Source: Sinimarinibacterium arenosum
GTDB lineage: Bacteria; Pseudomonadota; Gammaproteobacteria; Nevskiales; Nevskiaceae
Length of the DNA stretch: 64,000 bases
NCBI RefSeq assembly: GCF_005047655.1
Contig: NZ_SUKF01000001.1
Location: 1 to 64,000, forward strand
Reading direction: 5' to 3'
Shown: piece after piece, positions 9,814-18,354 of the stretch
Numbering within the stretch: the first letter of the stretch is position 1
How the letters are laid out: each line of letters starts with the position of its first letter
Notes under the pieces: model-generated
What the model was told of the DNA's origin: nothing
Database searches by the model: none
Seen by the model: only the letters and a program-made list of their open reading frames with translations
Translations under genes and position numbers: made by a program

Positions 9814-10836
9814 ATGGAGAAAGACAGCGTATCGATCAACTTCGTTCGCGAGGCCCTGCACGGGGCCTTGCGGCAGGGGATTGACGTGGCGCCGTTGTTG
9901 CAGCGCGCGCGGATACCCGAGCGTCTGCTGGAGAGTTCGCAGGCGCGCGTGTCGGCGGAAAGCTTCGCCACGTTGTGGCTGGAGGTCGCCGCCGCGCTGG
10001 ATGACGAATTTTTCGGCCTGGATGCACGGCGCATGAAGGTCGGCAGCTTTTCCAGCCTGTGTTACTTCATGATCGGCACACGCAGTCTGCGCAGCGCAAC
10101 CCAGCGCGCGATCCGGCTGTTGCGCATCGTGCTGGATGACCTGGAGGTTGAGCTGCGCGAGGACGGCGGGCGTGCCGCCATCGTGCTGCTGCCGTCGCCA
10201 CGGTCGCGCGCGCAGGGACGCACGGTGCCCGCGTTTGCCTACGAGACCCTGCTGATCATGGTGCACGGACTGATGTGCTGGGCGGCCGGGCGCCGCATCC
10301 GGATCACCCAGGCGCGATTCTCCTATCCGATGCCGGAGCACTGGCGCGAATACACCCTGATGTACTCGCAGGCGCTGCAGTTCGATCAGGCCGAAACAGC
10401 GATCGAATTTGAGGCCGCGCATCTGGATGCGCCGGTGGTGCAGGACGAGGCATCGGCACGCGAGTTCCTGCGCGAGGCGCCGTATACCATCGTGCTCAAG
10501 TACAAGGACGCCGACAGCTGGTCGGCAAAGGTGCGGGCCCAACTCGAGGACGCCGCGCCGCAGGACTGGCCCACGTTCGAGGAACTCGCGCTGCAGATCG
10601 GCGTCAGCGCGTCGATGCTGCGACGGGGCCTGGATCGCGAGGGCTCGAGTTTCCGCGCGATGAAGGATGCCATGCGCCGCGACATGGCGATCGAGCACCT
10701 GACCCACACGGACCAGCCCATTCCGGCCATCGCGCACGCGCTCGGATTTGCCGAGCCGAGCGCGTTCCATCGTGCCTTCAAGCAGTGGACCGGCGTGCGT
10801 CCCGGGGAATACCGGCGGCAGAACGCGCTGGGCTGA
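9814..10836 (+). CDS. AraC-family transcriptional regulator (OruR/ArgR-like)
   Basis: A 340-residue regulator. The first 200 or so residues resemble the arabinose-binding-like ligand domain common to OruR/OxyT-type AraC proteins (GIDVAPLLQRARIPERLL at the start is typical). The last 80 hold two helix-turn-helices, with LQIGVSASMLRRGLDREGSSF and the family signature AIAHALGFAEPSAFHRAFKQWTGVRPGEYR. ATG 9814 is chosen because it starts just before the domain; earlier in-frame starts add only arginine-rich noise. It is divergent from icmF and may answer to a fatty acid or acyl-CoA metabolite; the ligand is unknown. Confidence 0.88.
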   Translation: MEKDSVSINFVREALHGALRQGIDVAPLLQRARIPERLLESSQARVSAESFATLWLEVAAALDDEFFGLDARRMKVGSFSSLCYFMIGTRSLRSATQRAIRLLRIVLDDLEVELREDGGRAAIVLLPSPRSRAQGRTVPAFAYETLLIMVHGLMCWAAGRRIRITQARFSYPMPEHWREYTLMYSQALQFDQAETAIEFEAAHLDAPVVQDEASAREFLREAPYTIVLKYKDADSWSAKVRAQLEDAAPQDWPTFEELALQIGVSASMLRRGLDREGSSFRAMKDAMRRDMAIEHLTHTDQPIPAIAHALGFAEPSAFHRAFKQWTGVRPGEYRRQNALG

Positions 10837-10859
10837 GCGGCACCTGCAGTTGGGTAGGG

Positions 10860-12626
10860 TCAGCTGGCCAGCTGTTTATGCAGCCGGGAATAGATGCCGC
10901 CGGCGTGCAGCAGTTCATCGTGACGCCCGCTTTCGGCCACCTTGCCGGCGTCGATCACGTGAATCACATCCGCCCGCCGCACGGTCGACAGACGGTGCGC
11001 GATGACCACCGTCGTGCGCCCACGGCTGGCCTGCTCCAGCGCCGCCTGGATCCGCTGTTCGGTGGCGCTGTCGAGAGCCGAGGTGGCCTCGTCCAGCAAC
11101 AGGATCGGCGCGTCGCGCAGAAGCGCGCGCGCAATCGCAACGCGCTGGCGCTGGCCGCCGGAGAGATTGGCACCGCGTGGACCCGCCGGGCTGGACAGCC
11201 CTTGCGGCAGCGATGCCGCGAACGCGCTGACCAGGGCCTGATCGGCTGCTTGGGCAATGGCCTGGTCGCTGGCGTTGCGATCGCCGTAGGCAATGTTGTC
11301 GCGCAGGCTTTCATCGAACAGCGCGGTGTCCTGGGCCACGACGGCAATGTGCCGCCGCAGGTCGGCGATATCGATTTCGCGGAGGTCCTGGTCGCCGATG
11401 GTGATGCGTCCGCTTTGCGGGTCTGCCAATCGCGTCAGCAGATTGAACACGGTGCTCTTGCCCGCGCCCGATGCGCCGACCAGTGCCGTAAGCTGTCCCG
11501 CGCGTGCGGTCAGGGTCAGGCCGGACAGCACCGGTTGCTCGGACTCGTAGGCGAAGGACACGTCGCTCAGGTGGATGTCGCCATCCGTGCGCGCCAGCGG
11601 CTGGGCGCTGGCGACGTTGCGGATTTCGGCCTGCAGGTCGAACAGGCCGTAGAGCCGTTCGAGACTGGCCAGCGCAGCCTGCAGTGCGCCACCCAGCCCG
11701 CTCAGACGCCGCACCGGGTCGAACAGCAGCGCCAGCGCGGTGAAGAAGCTCATGAATTCGCCGAGCGTTTTTTCGCCGTCGATGATCTGCCGGCCGCCGT
11801 AGACCAGCACGCCGACAAAGCCGACGCCGGCGAGCAGATCGATCATTGCCGGCAGCGCCGCCTTGGCTTGTTCCGACTGCAGCTGCAGGTGACGGTGCCG
11901 ATCGACCGTAACGCCGAATCGCGCCTGCTCATGGTCTTCCATGTTGTTGAGCTTGACTGCGCGAAAGCCATGCAGAATCTCGTCGAGACGCGCGGTGGCG
12001 TCAGCGGCGGCCTGGCGCGCGAGTCGCGTCGTGCGACGCACGATGCCCTGGGTAGCCGCGACCGGCAGCACCAGCAGCGGGGCCCCGACGAACGCAATCA
12101 GCGTCCATTGCCAGTCGACATGGATCGCCACCGCGATCAGCGAGATCAGGCTGATGCTGTCGCGGCCGAGCACGATCAACGACTGGCTGGCGACGTTCTG
12201 CAGGGTCTGCGCGTCGCCGCGCACGCGCTCGAGTAGGGTTCCGGGGGCGTGCGCGTGAAAGAAGCGGCTGTCGAGCGTCAGCAGGTGGCGCACCAGATCG
12301 CGCTGGAGGTCGGCGACTACGCTCAGGCCGATGCGCGCGGTCGTCACGCGCTGCCCGAAGGCGCTGAGTCCACGCAGCGCAAACAGACCGAACAGCCCCA
12401 CCGCCACCGGCAGCATCGCGGACTTTTCGCCGTGCACGAAGATGCGGTCGAACATCGGCTTGATCGAATAGCTGATCAGTCCCAGGGTTCCGCCTTCCAC
12501 ACTCATCAGGACGGCGGCAAGCATCAGGCCGCCGGCATGGCCGAGAACATAGTCCCGCCACAGGCGGGCCAGCAGGGAACGATGGGGCAGGATGCGCGCG
12601 ATCGGCGCGACTTGCGACGGCAGCAA
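10860..12626 (-). CDS. MsbA-like ABC transporter, membrane and ATPase domains fused
   Basis: A 588-residue half-transporter of the exporter type, with six membrane helices in the first 330 residues and one nucleotide-binding domain carrying Walker A (GASGAGKST), signature LSGGQRQR (from about 488), Walker B ILLLDEATSALD (from 508) and the switch histidine in IAHRLS (544). Its form fits MsbA, which flips lipid A core across the inner membrane, or another lipid/multidrug exporter; no lpxK neighbour supports MsbA itself. The only available start upstream of the conserved N-terminus is TTG 12626, four bases after the phosphatase stop, so translation probably depends on coupling to the upstream gene. 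Confidence 0.85.
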   Translation of the reverse strand: MLPSQVAPIARILPHRSLLARLWRDYVLGHAGGLMLAAVLMSVEGGTLGLISYSIKPMFDRIFVHGEKSAMLPVAVGLFGLFALRGLSAFGQRVTTARIGLSVVADLQRDLVRHLLTLDSRFFHAHAPGTLLERVRGDAQTLQNVASQSLIVLGRDSISLISLIAVAIHVDWQWTLIAFVGAPLLVLPVAATQGIVRRTTRLARQAAADATARLDEILHGFRAVKLNNMEDHEQARFGVTVDRHRHLQLQSEQAKAALPAMIDLLAGVGFVGVLVYGGRQIIDGEKTLGEFMSFFTALALLFDPVRRLSGLGGALQAALASLERLYGLFDLQAEIRNVASAQPLARTDGDIHLSDVSFAYESEQPVLSGLTLTARAGQLTALVGASGAGKSTVFNLLTRLADPQSGRITIGDQDLREIDIADLRRHIAVVAQDTALFDESLRDNIAYGDRNASDQAIAQAADQALVSAFAASLPQGLSSPAGPRGANLSGGQRQRVAIARALLRDAPILLLDEATSALDSATEQRIQAALEQASRGRTTVVIAHRLSTVRRADVIHVIDAGKVAESGRHDELLHAGGIYSRLHKQLAS

Positions 12627-12630
12627 GGGA

Positions 12631-13332
12631 TTATTCGCGGCGCAGCAATCGATCCGTGATCCAGCTCGCCCACCACTTTGCGCGGAACTGCCGTGTCAGT
12701 GCGGTGCCGTCGTAGTGATGATCGACCCAGGTCAGGAACGGCATCGGCGTCCGCGCGTTGTCGCGCCGATAGGCTTCGAAGAAGTAGTCGAGGATGCCGG
12801 TCTTGGCCTGGCGGATGTGTCCATAACGCAGGCTGAGCTGCTGCATCGCCTGTTCGACCGGGCCCTGCTGCGCCAGCAACACGTACAGTGCGGACATCAG
12901 GCCGGCACGGTCGGCGCCGGCTTTGCAGTGCATCAGAAACGGCTGGTCAATGGTGGCGAACAGGCGGGCGGCGCCGTGAATTTCCTCGCGCGTCGGCATG
13001 CGGCGCGAGCGAATCGTGAAGTTCACGAGCCTGATGTTGTGTCTGGCACAGGCGGCGCGCTCCAGCGTGTACGAGCCGAAGCGGTTTTCGCCGCGAAGAT
13101 TGATCACCGTCCTGATGCCGCGGGCGGCAGCCTGGCGAATCTGCCACGGTGCCGGCTGGTTGCTGCGCTCGACGCCAGGTGCAAGCACGCCGCGATTGTC
13201 ATACAGCAGGCGGACGACGCCATGGTCGGTCAGCAGCATGCTCAGGTAGGCAGAGAGTCGCGCCAGTCGATTCAGCCACGCCGTGCGCCAGAGGCCGAGC
13301 TCGGGCGTCAGTGCGTTCAACAGTGTGGTCAC
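12631..13332 (-). CDS. Dual-specificity / tyrosine protein phosphatase-like protein
   Basis: A 233-residue protein with the cysteine phosphatase P-loop MHCKAGADRAG, nucleophile Cys136 and Arg142, preceded by the family stretch IRTVINLRGENRFGSY. Such bacterial DSP-like enzymes act on phosphotyrosine, phosphoinositides or polyphosphorylated sugars; the substrate here is not evident. The start is GTG 13332. It is directly upstream of, and nearly touching, the MsbA-like transporter, which suggests a shared role in envelope or lipid glycan handling (inference). No signal peptide is visible, so it likely acts in the cytoplasm or at the inner membrane face. Confidence 0.82.
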   Translation of the reverse strand: MTTLLNALTPELGLWRTAWLNRLARLSAYLSMLLTDHGVVRLLYDNRGVLAPGVERSNQPAPWQIRQAAARGIRTVINLRGENRFGSYTLERAACARHNIRLVNFTIRSRRMPTREEIHGAARLFATIDQPFLMHCKAGADRAGLMSALYVLLAQQGPVEQAMQQLSLRYGHIRQAKTGILDYFFEAYRRDNARTPMPFLTWVDHHYDGTALTRQFRAKWWASWITDRLLRRE

Positions 13333-13533
13333 AGTCGGTCCTCTGCGGTGAAGTTCGCTGGCACAAAGCCACCTGGACCCCGCCGGGAGAGGCGGAGCGC
13401 GGATTCGTCGTCTGGGAGACGCGTGCCGGCAGGCGACCGGCAGCAGGTTTATGCCAGCCTCAGATGGCGCCTTGATGACTGCGGCGTGTCGGAGCGGTTT
13501 CGATGCGGCCCCGGTTCACGCCCTGAGCCGTGA

Positions 13534-14286
13534 TCAGCTCTGCGCTCGACGGACCGCAAGCGGCGAGAACGCCTGCACCACCGGCATCAATGAAATCGTG
13601 TTGATGTTGACGTGGGCCGGGCGGGTTGCAATCCAGTGCACCGTGTCGGCGATGTCGTCGGCGGTCAGCGGTGTGGTGTTTTCGTAAATGCCGGCCGCGC
13701 GTTGATCGTCGCCATGGAAGCGCACGTTCGAGAACTCGGTGCCGCCGCACAGGCCCGGTTCCACGTTGCTGACGCGCACTGCAGTGCCGAGCAGATCGGC
13801 GCGCAGGTTCAGCGAGAACTGGCGGACGAAGGCCTTGGTGGCGCCGTAGACGTTGCCGCCGGGGTAGGGCCATTCGCCGGCAATCGAGCCGATGTTGATC
13901 ACGTGGCCGCGGTTGCGCGCGACCATGCCGGGCAGCACCGCGCGGGTCATCGTCATCAGGCCTTTGACGTTGGTGTCGACCATCTGCTCCCAGTCGTCCA
14001 GCGAGGCCTGATGCGCAGGCTCCAGTCCCAGGGCCAAGCCGGCGTTGTTGACCAGCAGATCGATCTCGGCGAAGTCTGCCGGAAGCCCGGCGACTGCGGC
14101 TTCAATCGCGGCACGGTCGCGCACGTCCAGTGTCAGCGCCAGCGCATTGGGGCCGATTTCGGCCGCCAGCGGATCGAGGCGATCACTACGACGCCCGGCG
14201 ATGATGACGCGTGCGCCGTCAGCGGCGAAACGGCGGGCGATGGCGGTACCGAAGCCGGCAGTGGCGCCGGTGACGAAGACAATCAT
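13534..14286 (-). CDS. ydfG: NADP-dependent 3-hydroxy acid dehydrogenase, SDR family
   Basis: A classical 250-residue short-chain dehydrogenase closely matching E. coli YdfG, which oxidises L-allo-threonine, 3-hydroxypropionate and serine. The cofactor motif GATAGFG is at 7-13, GRRSDRL after the second strand suits NADP, NNAG is at 80-83, and the catalytic set is Ser134, Tyr147 and Lys151 (VYGATK). PGLCGGTEFSNVRFHGD is the YdfG-type substrate loop. ATG 14286 gives the canonical MIVFVTGATAGFG start; codons upstream are not protein-like. It stands alone: a 201-base gap separates it from the phosphatase gene, and a palindromic repeat element begins 38 bases upstream of its start. Confidence 0.92.
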   Translation of the reverse strand: MIVFVTGATAGFGTAIARRFAADGARVIIAGRRSDRLDPLAAEIGPNALALTLDVRDRAAIEAAVAGLPADFAEIDLLVNNAGLALGLEPAHQASLDDWEQMVDTNVKGLMTMTRAVLPGMVARNRGHVINIGSIAGEWPYPGGNVYGATKAFVRQFSLNLRADLLGTAVRVSNVEPGLCGGTEFSNVRFHGDDQRAAGIYENTTPLTADDIADTVHWIATRPAHVNINTISLMPVVQAFSPLAVRRAQS

Positions 14287-14323
14287 GATGGACTCTGCTG
14301 CGATGAAACGGATCGCAAGACTA

Positions 14324-14590
14324 GAGCCTGTTAACGCGATGGACAATCACTGCGTTGCTGTCGGAAATCGTGCGTGGCGAGGCGCGGACCGCAGGCCTTG
14401 GTGGTTCCAAGGTCAAGGTTTGCAACGCCGCTGCGCGCGATTTCCGGCGCAACCCGAACGGGACGGGGCCGTTTTGACGCAGTGCGGCGTTGCCAGCCGC
14501 TTGCTTGGAGTCACCAAGCGGCTCGGCTGGCGCCTTGCCCTGCGTCAAAACGGCCACCGGCGCAGGGATTGCCATAGTGTTAGCAGGCTC
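14324..14590. repeat. 267-bp palindromic MITE-like intergenic element
   Basis: The element is bounded by imperfect terminal inverted repeats: GAGCCTGTTAACGCGATGG at 14324 pairs with the complement of the segment ending GTTAGCAGGCTC at 14590 (about 24 bases each). Inside are further hairpins: CGGAAATCG near 14362 against CGATTTCCG near 14440, CCTTGG/CCAAGG near 14400, and a long stem in which a perfect 16-base arm (14467-14482) pairs with 14540-14555, enclosing a second arm pair around TTGGAGTCACCAA. No reading frame in it looks real. It fills the gap between ydfG and the small gene at 14621. This is the shape of a non-autonomous, foldback or REP-type repeat. Confidence 0.75.
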
Positions 14591-14620
14591 AAGAGCAATC
14601 TGCGCACAATTCATCCACGC

Positions 14621-14827
14621 ATGCCACTGAAGTTGTCGATGTCCGCTCCGCCTGAGCCTAAGGACGATCCGCCGTTGTTGCCGCCGCGTCCCGAGCCGCC
14701 CGACCCATCGGACTGCTGCATGAGCGGCTGCCTGCGCTGCGTCTACGATCTTTACGATCTGAACCTCGAGCGCTGGGAGGAACAGGTGGCGTCCATTCGC
14801 GCGCGTCAGATGCAGCCGAAGGACTGA
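14621..14827 (+). CDS. Small oxidoreductase-like domain protein
   Basis: A 68-residue protein with the signature of the oxidoreductase-like family: PPRPEPPDPSDCCMSGCLRC followed by VYDLYDLNLERW. The CC-x3-C-x2-C cysteine cluster suggests metal or Fe-S binding. In other bacteria this domain occurs alone or at the N-terminus of larger proteins, with no firmly established activity. ATG 14621 or ATG 14639 could be the start; neither has a strong ribosome site. The gene begins just past the palindromic repeat and converges with the hydroxylase gene. Confidence 0.75.
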   Translation: MPLKLSMSAPPEPKDDPPLLPPRPEPPDPSDCCMSGCLRCVYDLYDLNLERWEEQVASIRARQMQPKD

Positions 14828-14840
14828 GCCGGCATCCGGG

Positions 14841-15569
14841 TCAGGGCCGGATGCCGAGATCGACCGTCGAGCCCGAGCGTGCAGTCTCGTCGACCTTGGG
14901 CGCTGTGCCGAACAGCCGGTCACCCAGGCCCATCGAGACACCCCACCAGTAATTCTCGTTGCGGAAGTGGTGGTAGCGGTGCTCACGCACGCGGCGCTGG
15001 TAGTACGGCCCGAGTACGCGGTTCTGTGGACACCAGGGAATGTGCGCGAGGAAATGCACCCATTCGTAGTGCAGGCCGAGCAGCAGGTAGGTCGTCACAG
15101 CAGTCAGCACCCAGGCTTTCCACGGCCACAGCAGCGCCAGCAGCACGGCGATCGTCGGGGCCACCCACAGATGCACATGCCGAGGGACGAATACCCAGTG
15201 CAGATTCCACGGATCGGCGTGGTGACGGCGGTGCGTTTTCGGCAGATAGAAATCGATCGTGCGCCCGAACAGCTTGCGCGGCTTCCAGTGCAGCATGAAC
15301 ACGTGGATCAGCCACTCATTGACCGGAAAGTAGGCCAGGATCGCCAGCGCGATCGCCGCATCGATCCAGGACCAGCCGCCGAGTGCGAGGCGCCAAAGGC
15401 CGAACGCCAGCACTAAGCCGGCGATCAGTTGCGGGCTGGTGTGCGCGCAGAAGGCTCTGACCGCGCTGCTGCGATCGCGCGGCAGCGTGTCCGGCGGGCG
15501 CATCGGGTTGCGCCGGGCCGTTTCTTCGGCGCCAGGCATGCGGCGGTCGTCGGCACGTGGCGCGCTCAC
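14841..15569 (-). CDS. Sterol desaturase / fatty acid hydroxylase family membrane enzyme
   Basis: A 242-residue di-iron membrane protein with several hydrophobic segments between about residues 45 and 170. The histidine clusters that bind iron are present: NEWLIHVFMLHWKP, HRRHH, HYEWVHFLAH and REHRYHHFRNE. Members of this superfamily hydroxylate or desaturate fatty acids, sterols or carotenoids at the membrane; which one cannot be told. The start is a GTG that overlaps the stop of the upstream FadR-like regulator (GTGA at 15566-15569), so the two are translationally coupled and the regulator probably controls both. Confidence 0.85.
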   Translation of the reverse strand: MSAPRADDRRMPGAEETARRNPMRPPDTLPRDRSSAVRAFCAHTSPQLIAGLVLAFGLWRLALGGWSWIDAAIALAILAYFPVNEWLIHVFMLHWKPRKLFGRTIDFYLPKTHRRHHADPWNLHWVFVPRHVHLWVAPTIAVLLALLWPWKAWVLTAVTTYLLLGLHYEWVHFLAHIPWCPQNRVLGPYYQRRVREHRYHHFRNENYWWGVSMGLGDRLFGTAPKVDETARSGSTVDLGIRP

Positions 15570-16312
15570 AGGGAACCGCCTCTGGCTTCGACGGCATCCA
15601 GCGCGCGTTCCAGTGCCTGGCGCCCGATCTCGACGTGACGGCGGCCGGCTTCGCGTGCGGTCTCGGCATCGCCGCGCCTGACCGCTGCGGCAATCGCGTC
15701 GAGGTTTTCAAAGTCGCGGAACTCGGCTTCGAGGACCGGCGTCAGCACATCCCAGACCTGGGTGTAGGTCTTGGTCATCGAATTGAACGCCAGGCGGAAC
15801 GCGATGTTGCCACCGCCCGCGACCAGGATCTTCCAGAACTCCAGCGCGTGATTCTGCAGCTGGCGTGAATGGGCCTGATCCGTGTGCATGCGCTTCAGAA
15901 CGGCATCGAGCTTGTCGGCCAGCCCTGCGCGCTGCTTGGCCGCCGCTGCGCCGGCGATATCCGGCGCCAGCGCGGAACGCATCGCCATGATCGAACGCAC
16001 GACGGTGGCGTTGAGTCGCCCGTCCTTGTGTACCAGCAGATTTGGCAGCAATTCGAGTCCCCCCTCGGCCTGAAAATCCAGCACCACGCTGTTGCCGCCC
16101 TGGCGCACCGCAACCAGTCCGGCCTGTTGCAGACGCTTGATCGCCTCGCGCACGGCGCCGCGATTGACGCCGAGCACCTCGGACAGCTCGCGCTCCGCCG
16201 GCAGGGCGTCGCCGGGCGGGAGTTCGCCATGCAGGATCTTGCCGGCGAGTTGCCGATAGACCGAATCGGACAGGGCTTCGCGGCGCACGGCGGAAAATGC
16301 GGTTCTGGTCAT
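15566..16312 (-). CDS. GntR/FadR-family transcriptional regulator
   Basis: A 248-residue FadR-type repressor or activator. The winged helix-turn-helix is in the first 75 residues (LPAERELSEVLGVNRGAVREAIKRLQQAGLV), followed by an all-helical ligand domain with NHALEFWKILVAGGGN. The architecture fits an FCD/FadR-C sensor of an acyl-CoA or organic acid. It is the first gene of a two-gene unit with the membrane hydroxylase. A candidate operator lies directly upstream of its start, so autoregulation is likely. Confidence 0.88.
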   Translation of the reverse strand: MTRTAFSAVRREALSDSVYRQLAGKILHGELPPGDALPAERELSEVLGVNRGAVREAIKRLQQAGLVAVRQGGNSVVLDFQAEGGLELLPNLLVHKDGRLNATVVRSIMAMRSALAPDIAGAAAAKQRAGLADKLDAVLKRMHTDQAHSRQLQNHALEFWKILVAGGGNIAFRLAFNSMTKTYTQVWDVLTPVLEAEFRDFENLDAIAAAVRRGDAETAREAGRRHVEIGRQALERALDAVEARGGSL

Positions 16313-16313
16313 G

Positions 16314-16332
16314 TGGTCAACTTATCAGACCA
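16314..16332. promoter_or_regulatory. Candidate GntR/FadR operator
   Basis: TGGTCAACTTATCAGACCA has inverted TGGTC/GACCA ends around a nine-base AT-rich centre and sits two bases upstream of the regulator start codon. TGGTC...GACCA half sites are typical of FadR-like proteins, though E. coli FadR sites have a shorter centre. Position suits autorepression. Confidence 0.5.
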
Positions 16333-16560
16333 GTTGTCGCGCCAGCAAGCCTGCACGAGTGCCGCGTGCATAAAACCTCAGGAATCGGCAGGAGATCTCC
16401 CGAGCGTGATTTCCTTCGCCATGGCCTCTGACCGGAGCGGCAGGATGGCATCCGGGCATTGAGGGACCCTCTGTCCCGTTCCTCAGGACCAGCGCTGCGC
16501 GGGCCGGACGACCTTTCTCGCTCTTTCGGCGGTCAGATGGTGCGGCTCGGGGGGGCGCCC

Positions 16561-17946
16561 TCAAGGGACCATCGATGTTTCCAGTTCGTCCAGAGCGGCG
16601 CCGATATACACAGCGATACGCTGCAGGTGGGGCACGCCGTCCCGGCTACCCGTGATGCCGAGGGTCAACTGACCGGCATAGCTCACGCAGGTGATATTCA
16701 GTCCGAGGCCCTGCAGGGGGATCGATACTGGATACATGCCTTCCAGTTCGGCGCGGCCCAGGTACAGCGGCTGGGCGGGTCCCGGCACGTTGGAGATCAC
16801 GACATTCATGGACGGTCGTACGCGCGGCCCCTGACCGCTCATGAGCACGGCGATGACGGGTGCCATTGTCGCCATCGTCAACGCAGAGCGTACTTTCGGT
16901 GGTAGCGATTGCAGGTGGAGCTTGCTGACCTCCATGGAGCGTCGAATGGCCTGAAGGCGCTCGACCGGATCGTCAAGATGGGTGCCGAGCACCGCCCAAA
17001 GAAAGCCGACTGCGTTGCCGTCGTCACCCGAGCTGTGTTCTCCGCGCAAGCTGACGGGCACGCCGGCGATCAGCGACTGTTCGGGCAGGCTTCCTCCCTC
17101 GCTCAGGTGACGCCGCAGGGCGGCGCCGCACAAGGTCAGAAAAACGTCGTTGACCGAAGCTTGGTAGTGCGCAGCCACCGCTTTGACGCGAGCCAGTTCG
17201 AGGCGTTGTGTTGCGACACGACGTGCGCCGGTTACCGGTCCGTTGAGGATGCTGGCAGGCGCCTCGAACGGCAGCCGGATCGGCTCCTTTCCCGGTTCGC
17301 GCCGCAGCAACGGCGCCAGCGCGTTGCGCGCGGCACGCGTCCAGGCTACCGCGGGGCCGGCAGGCGGTTTCGCCCCGGAGGTCTTTTGCACAGACGATTT
17401 TCGCTGTTCGGCAGCGGCATCCCAGGGCGCACACCAGTTTCCGTTGGCGGGCTTGCTGCCCAGGCAGCGGGTCAGCAACTTCATGCCCCGCTGCCCATCC
17501 ACCAGGGCGTGGTGAATCTTCATGTAAAGCGCAAAACGGTTTCCTTCCAGGCCCTCGATCACGTGGCATGTCCACAGCGGGCGTGAGCGGTCCAGCGTCT
17601 GGCTGTGCAGATGAGAGACCAGCTCGCCAAGCTCGCGCTCTCCGCCAGGTTCAGGCAGGGCCGAGTGACGCACGTGATAGTCGAGGTCGATGTTGGGGTC
17701 CTCGATCATCGCGGGTGCCAGACGTGACAGAAAGACATCGGCCAGCTTGAGATTCCATGGGCGCGCCAGGGCCGACGGCGATCTCAATGTGCGCACGACA
17801 TTCTTGACGAAGTCCTTCGGCGCATTGGGGGGCAGGCGGAAAACCTGCAACCCACCCACGTGCATGGGTGTCTCGCGCGTTTCAATGTTCAGGAACGTAC
17901 CGTCCAGAATCGACAGACGGCGCGGGATGACTCTTGAGCTACCCAT
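16561..17946 (-). CDS. Wax ester synthase / diacylglycerol acyltransferase (WS/DGAT)
   Basis: A 461-residue bifunctional acyltransferase that joins fatty acyl-CoA to long-chain alcohols or diacylglycerol, making wax esters or triacylglycerol for storage lipid bodies. The catalytic HHALVDG (HHxxxDG, residues 145-151) is intact. The N-terminal MSILDGTFLN-like and ETPMHVGGL blocks and the C-terminal NVVISNVPGP motif (the conserved ND/NVPGP box) are also present. Length is that of the Acinetobacter/Marinobacter enzymes. It is a single gene, 248 bases downstream of which lies the FadR-like regulator start on the same strand; storage lipid synthesis fits the surrounding lipid theme. Confidence 0.92.
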   Translation of the reverse strand: MGSSRVIPRRLSILDGTFLNIETRETPMHVGGLQVFRLPPNAPKDFVKNVVRTLRSPSALARPWNLKLADVFLSRLAPAMIEDPNIDLDYHVRHSALPEPGGERELGELVSHLHSQTLDRSRPLWTCHVIEGLEGNRFALYMKIHHALVDGQRGMKLLTRCLGSKPANGNWCAPWDAAAEQRKSSVQKTSGAKPPAGPAVAWTRAARNALAPLLRREPGKEPIRLPFEAPASILNGPVTGARRVATQRLELARVKAVAAHYQASVNDVFLTLCGAALRRHLSEGGSLPEQSLIAGVPVSLRGEHSSGDDGNAVGFLWAVLGTHLDDPVERLQAIRRSMEVSKLHLQSLPPKVRSALTMATMAPVIAVLMSGQGPRVRPSMNVVISNVPGPAQPLYLGRAELEGMYPVSIPLQGLGLNITCVSYAGQLTLGITGSRDGVPHLQRIAVYIGAALDELETSMVP

Positions 17947-18354
17947 AGACTGGCCTTCTCCAGTTGCATCTGTTCTGACGCGGTCCGCAGCAAGTCGCCG
18001 AGCGGTTGACGGGATTCCCGTGATTCACGCCATCAGGGTGACCTCGTCGCCGGGACGAAAGGGAAGCATGGCGGCTGCAACGGTGTGATTCGGAGCAGCG
18101 CATATCGAATCCCCCAAGCCCCTTCACGCTGGGCAATCCCTACATGAATGTTCAGACTTATTGGATTGCATCATCGCAATCCGCCAACGGTCCTCCCCCT
18201 AACCTTTGGTGGGTTCATCGAACCGGGGCCGGGCAATTGCGGAAAAACGATAGGGCTTCAGGGCTAATGACGTTTTGATGGGGCGGGCGTGGACAGCGGC
18301 TGGGCAAAGGCGGTATGACGGCGGGGTCATGCAAATACCCGCGAACGCCGGAAC
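17947..18354. other. Intergenic region between divergent WS/DGAT and Crp/Fnr genes
   Basis: No convincing gene. It should hold promoters for both divergent genes. A perfect inverted repeat GGATTGC-ATCATC-GCAATCC lies at 18163-18182 and is the best operator or hairpin candidate; base composition is locally AT-richer around 18140-18180. Confidence 0.5.

Noticed and set aside
10785-12236. A 483-codon plus-strand open frame opposite the ABC transporter
   Set aside because: It is antisense to Walker A, signature and Walker B motifs in a proper order; its own sequence has no recognisable domain.
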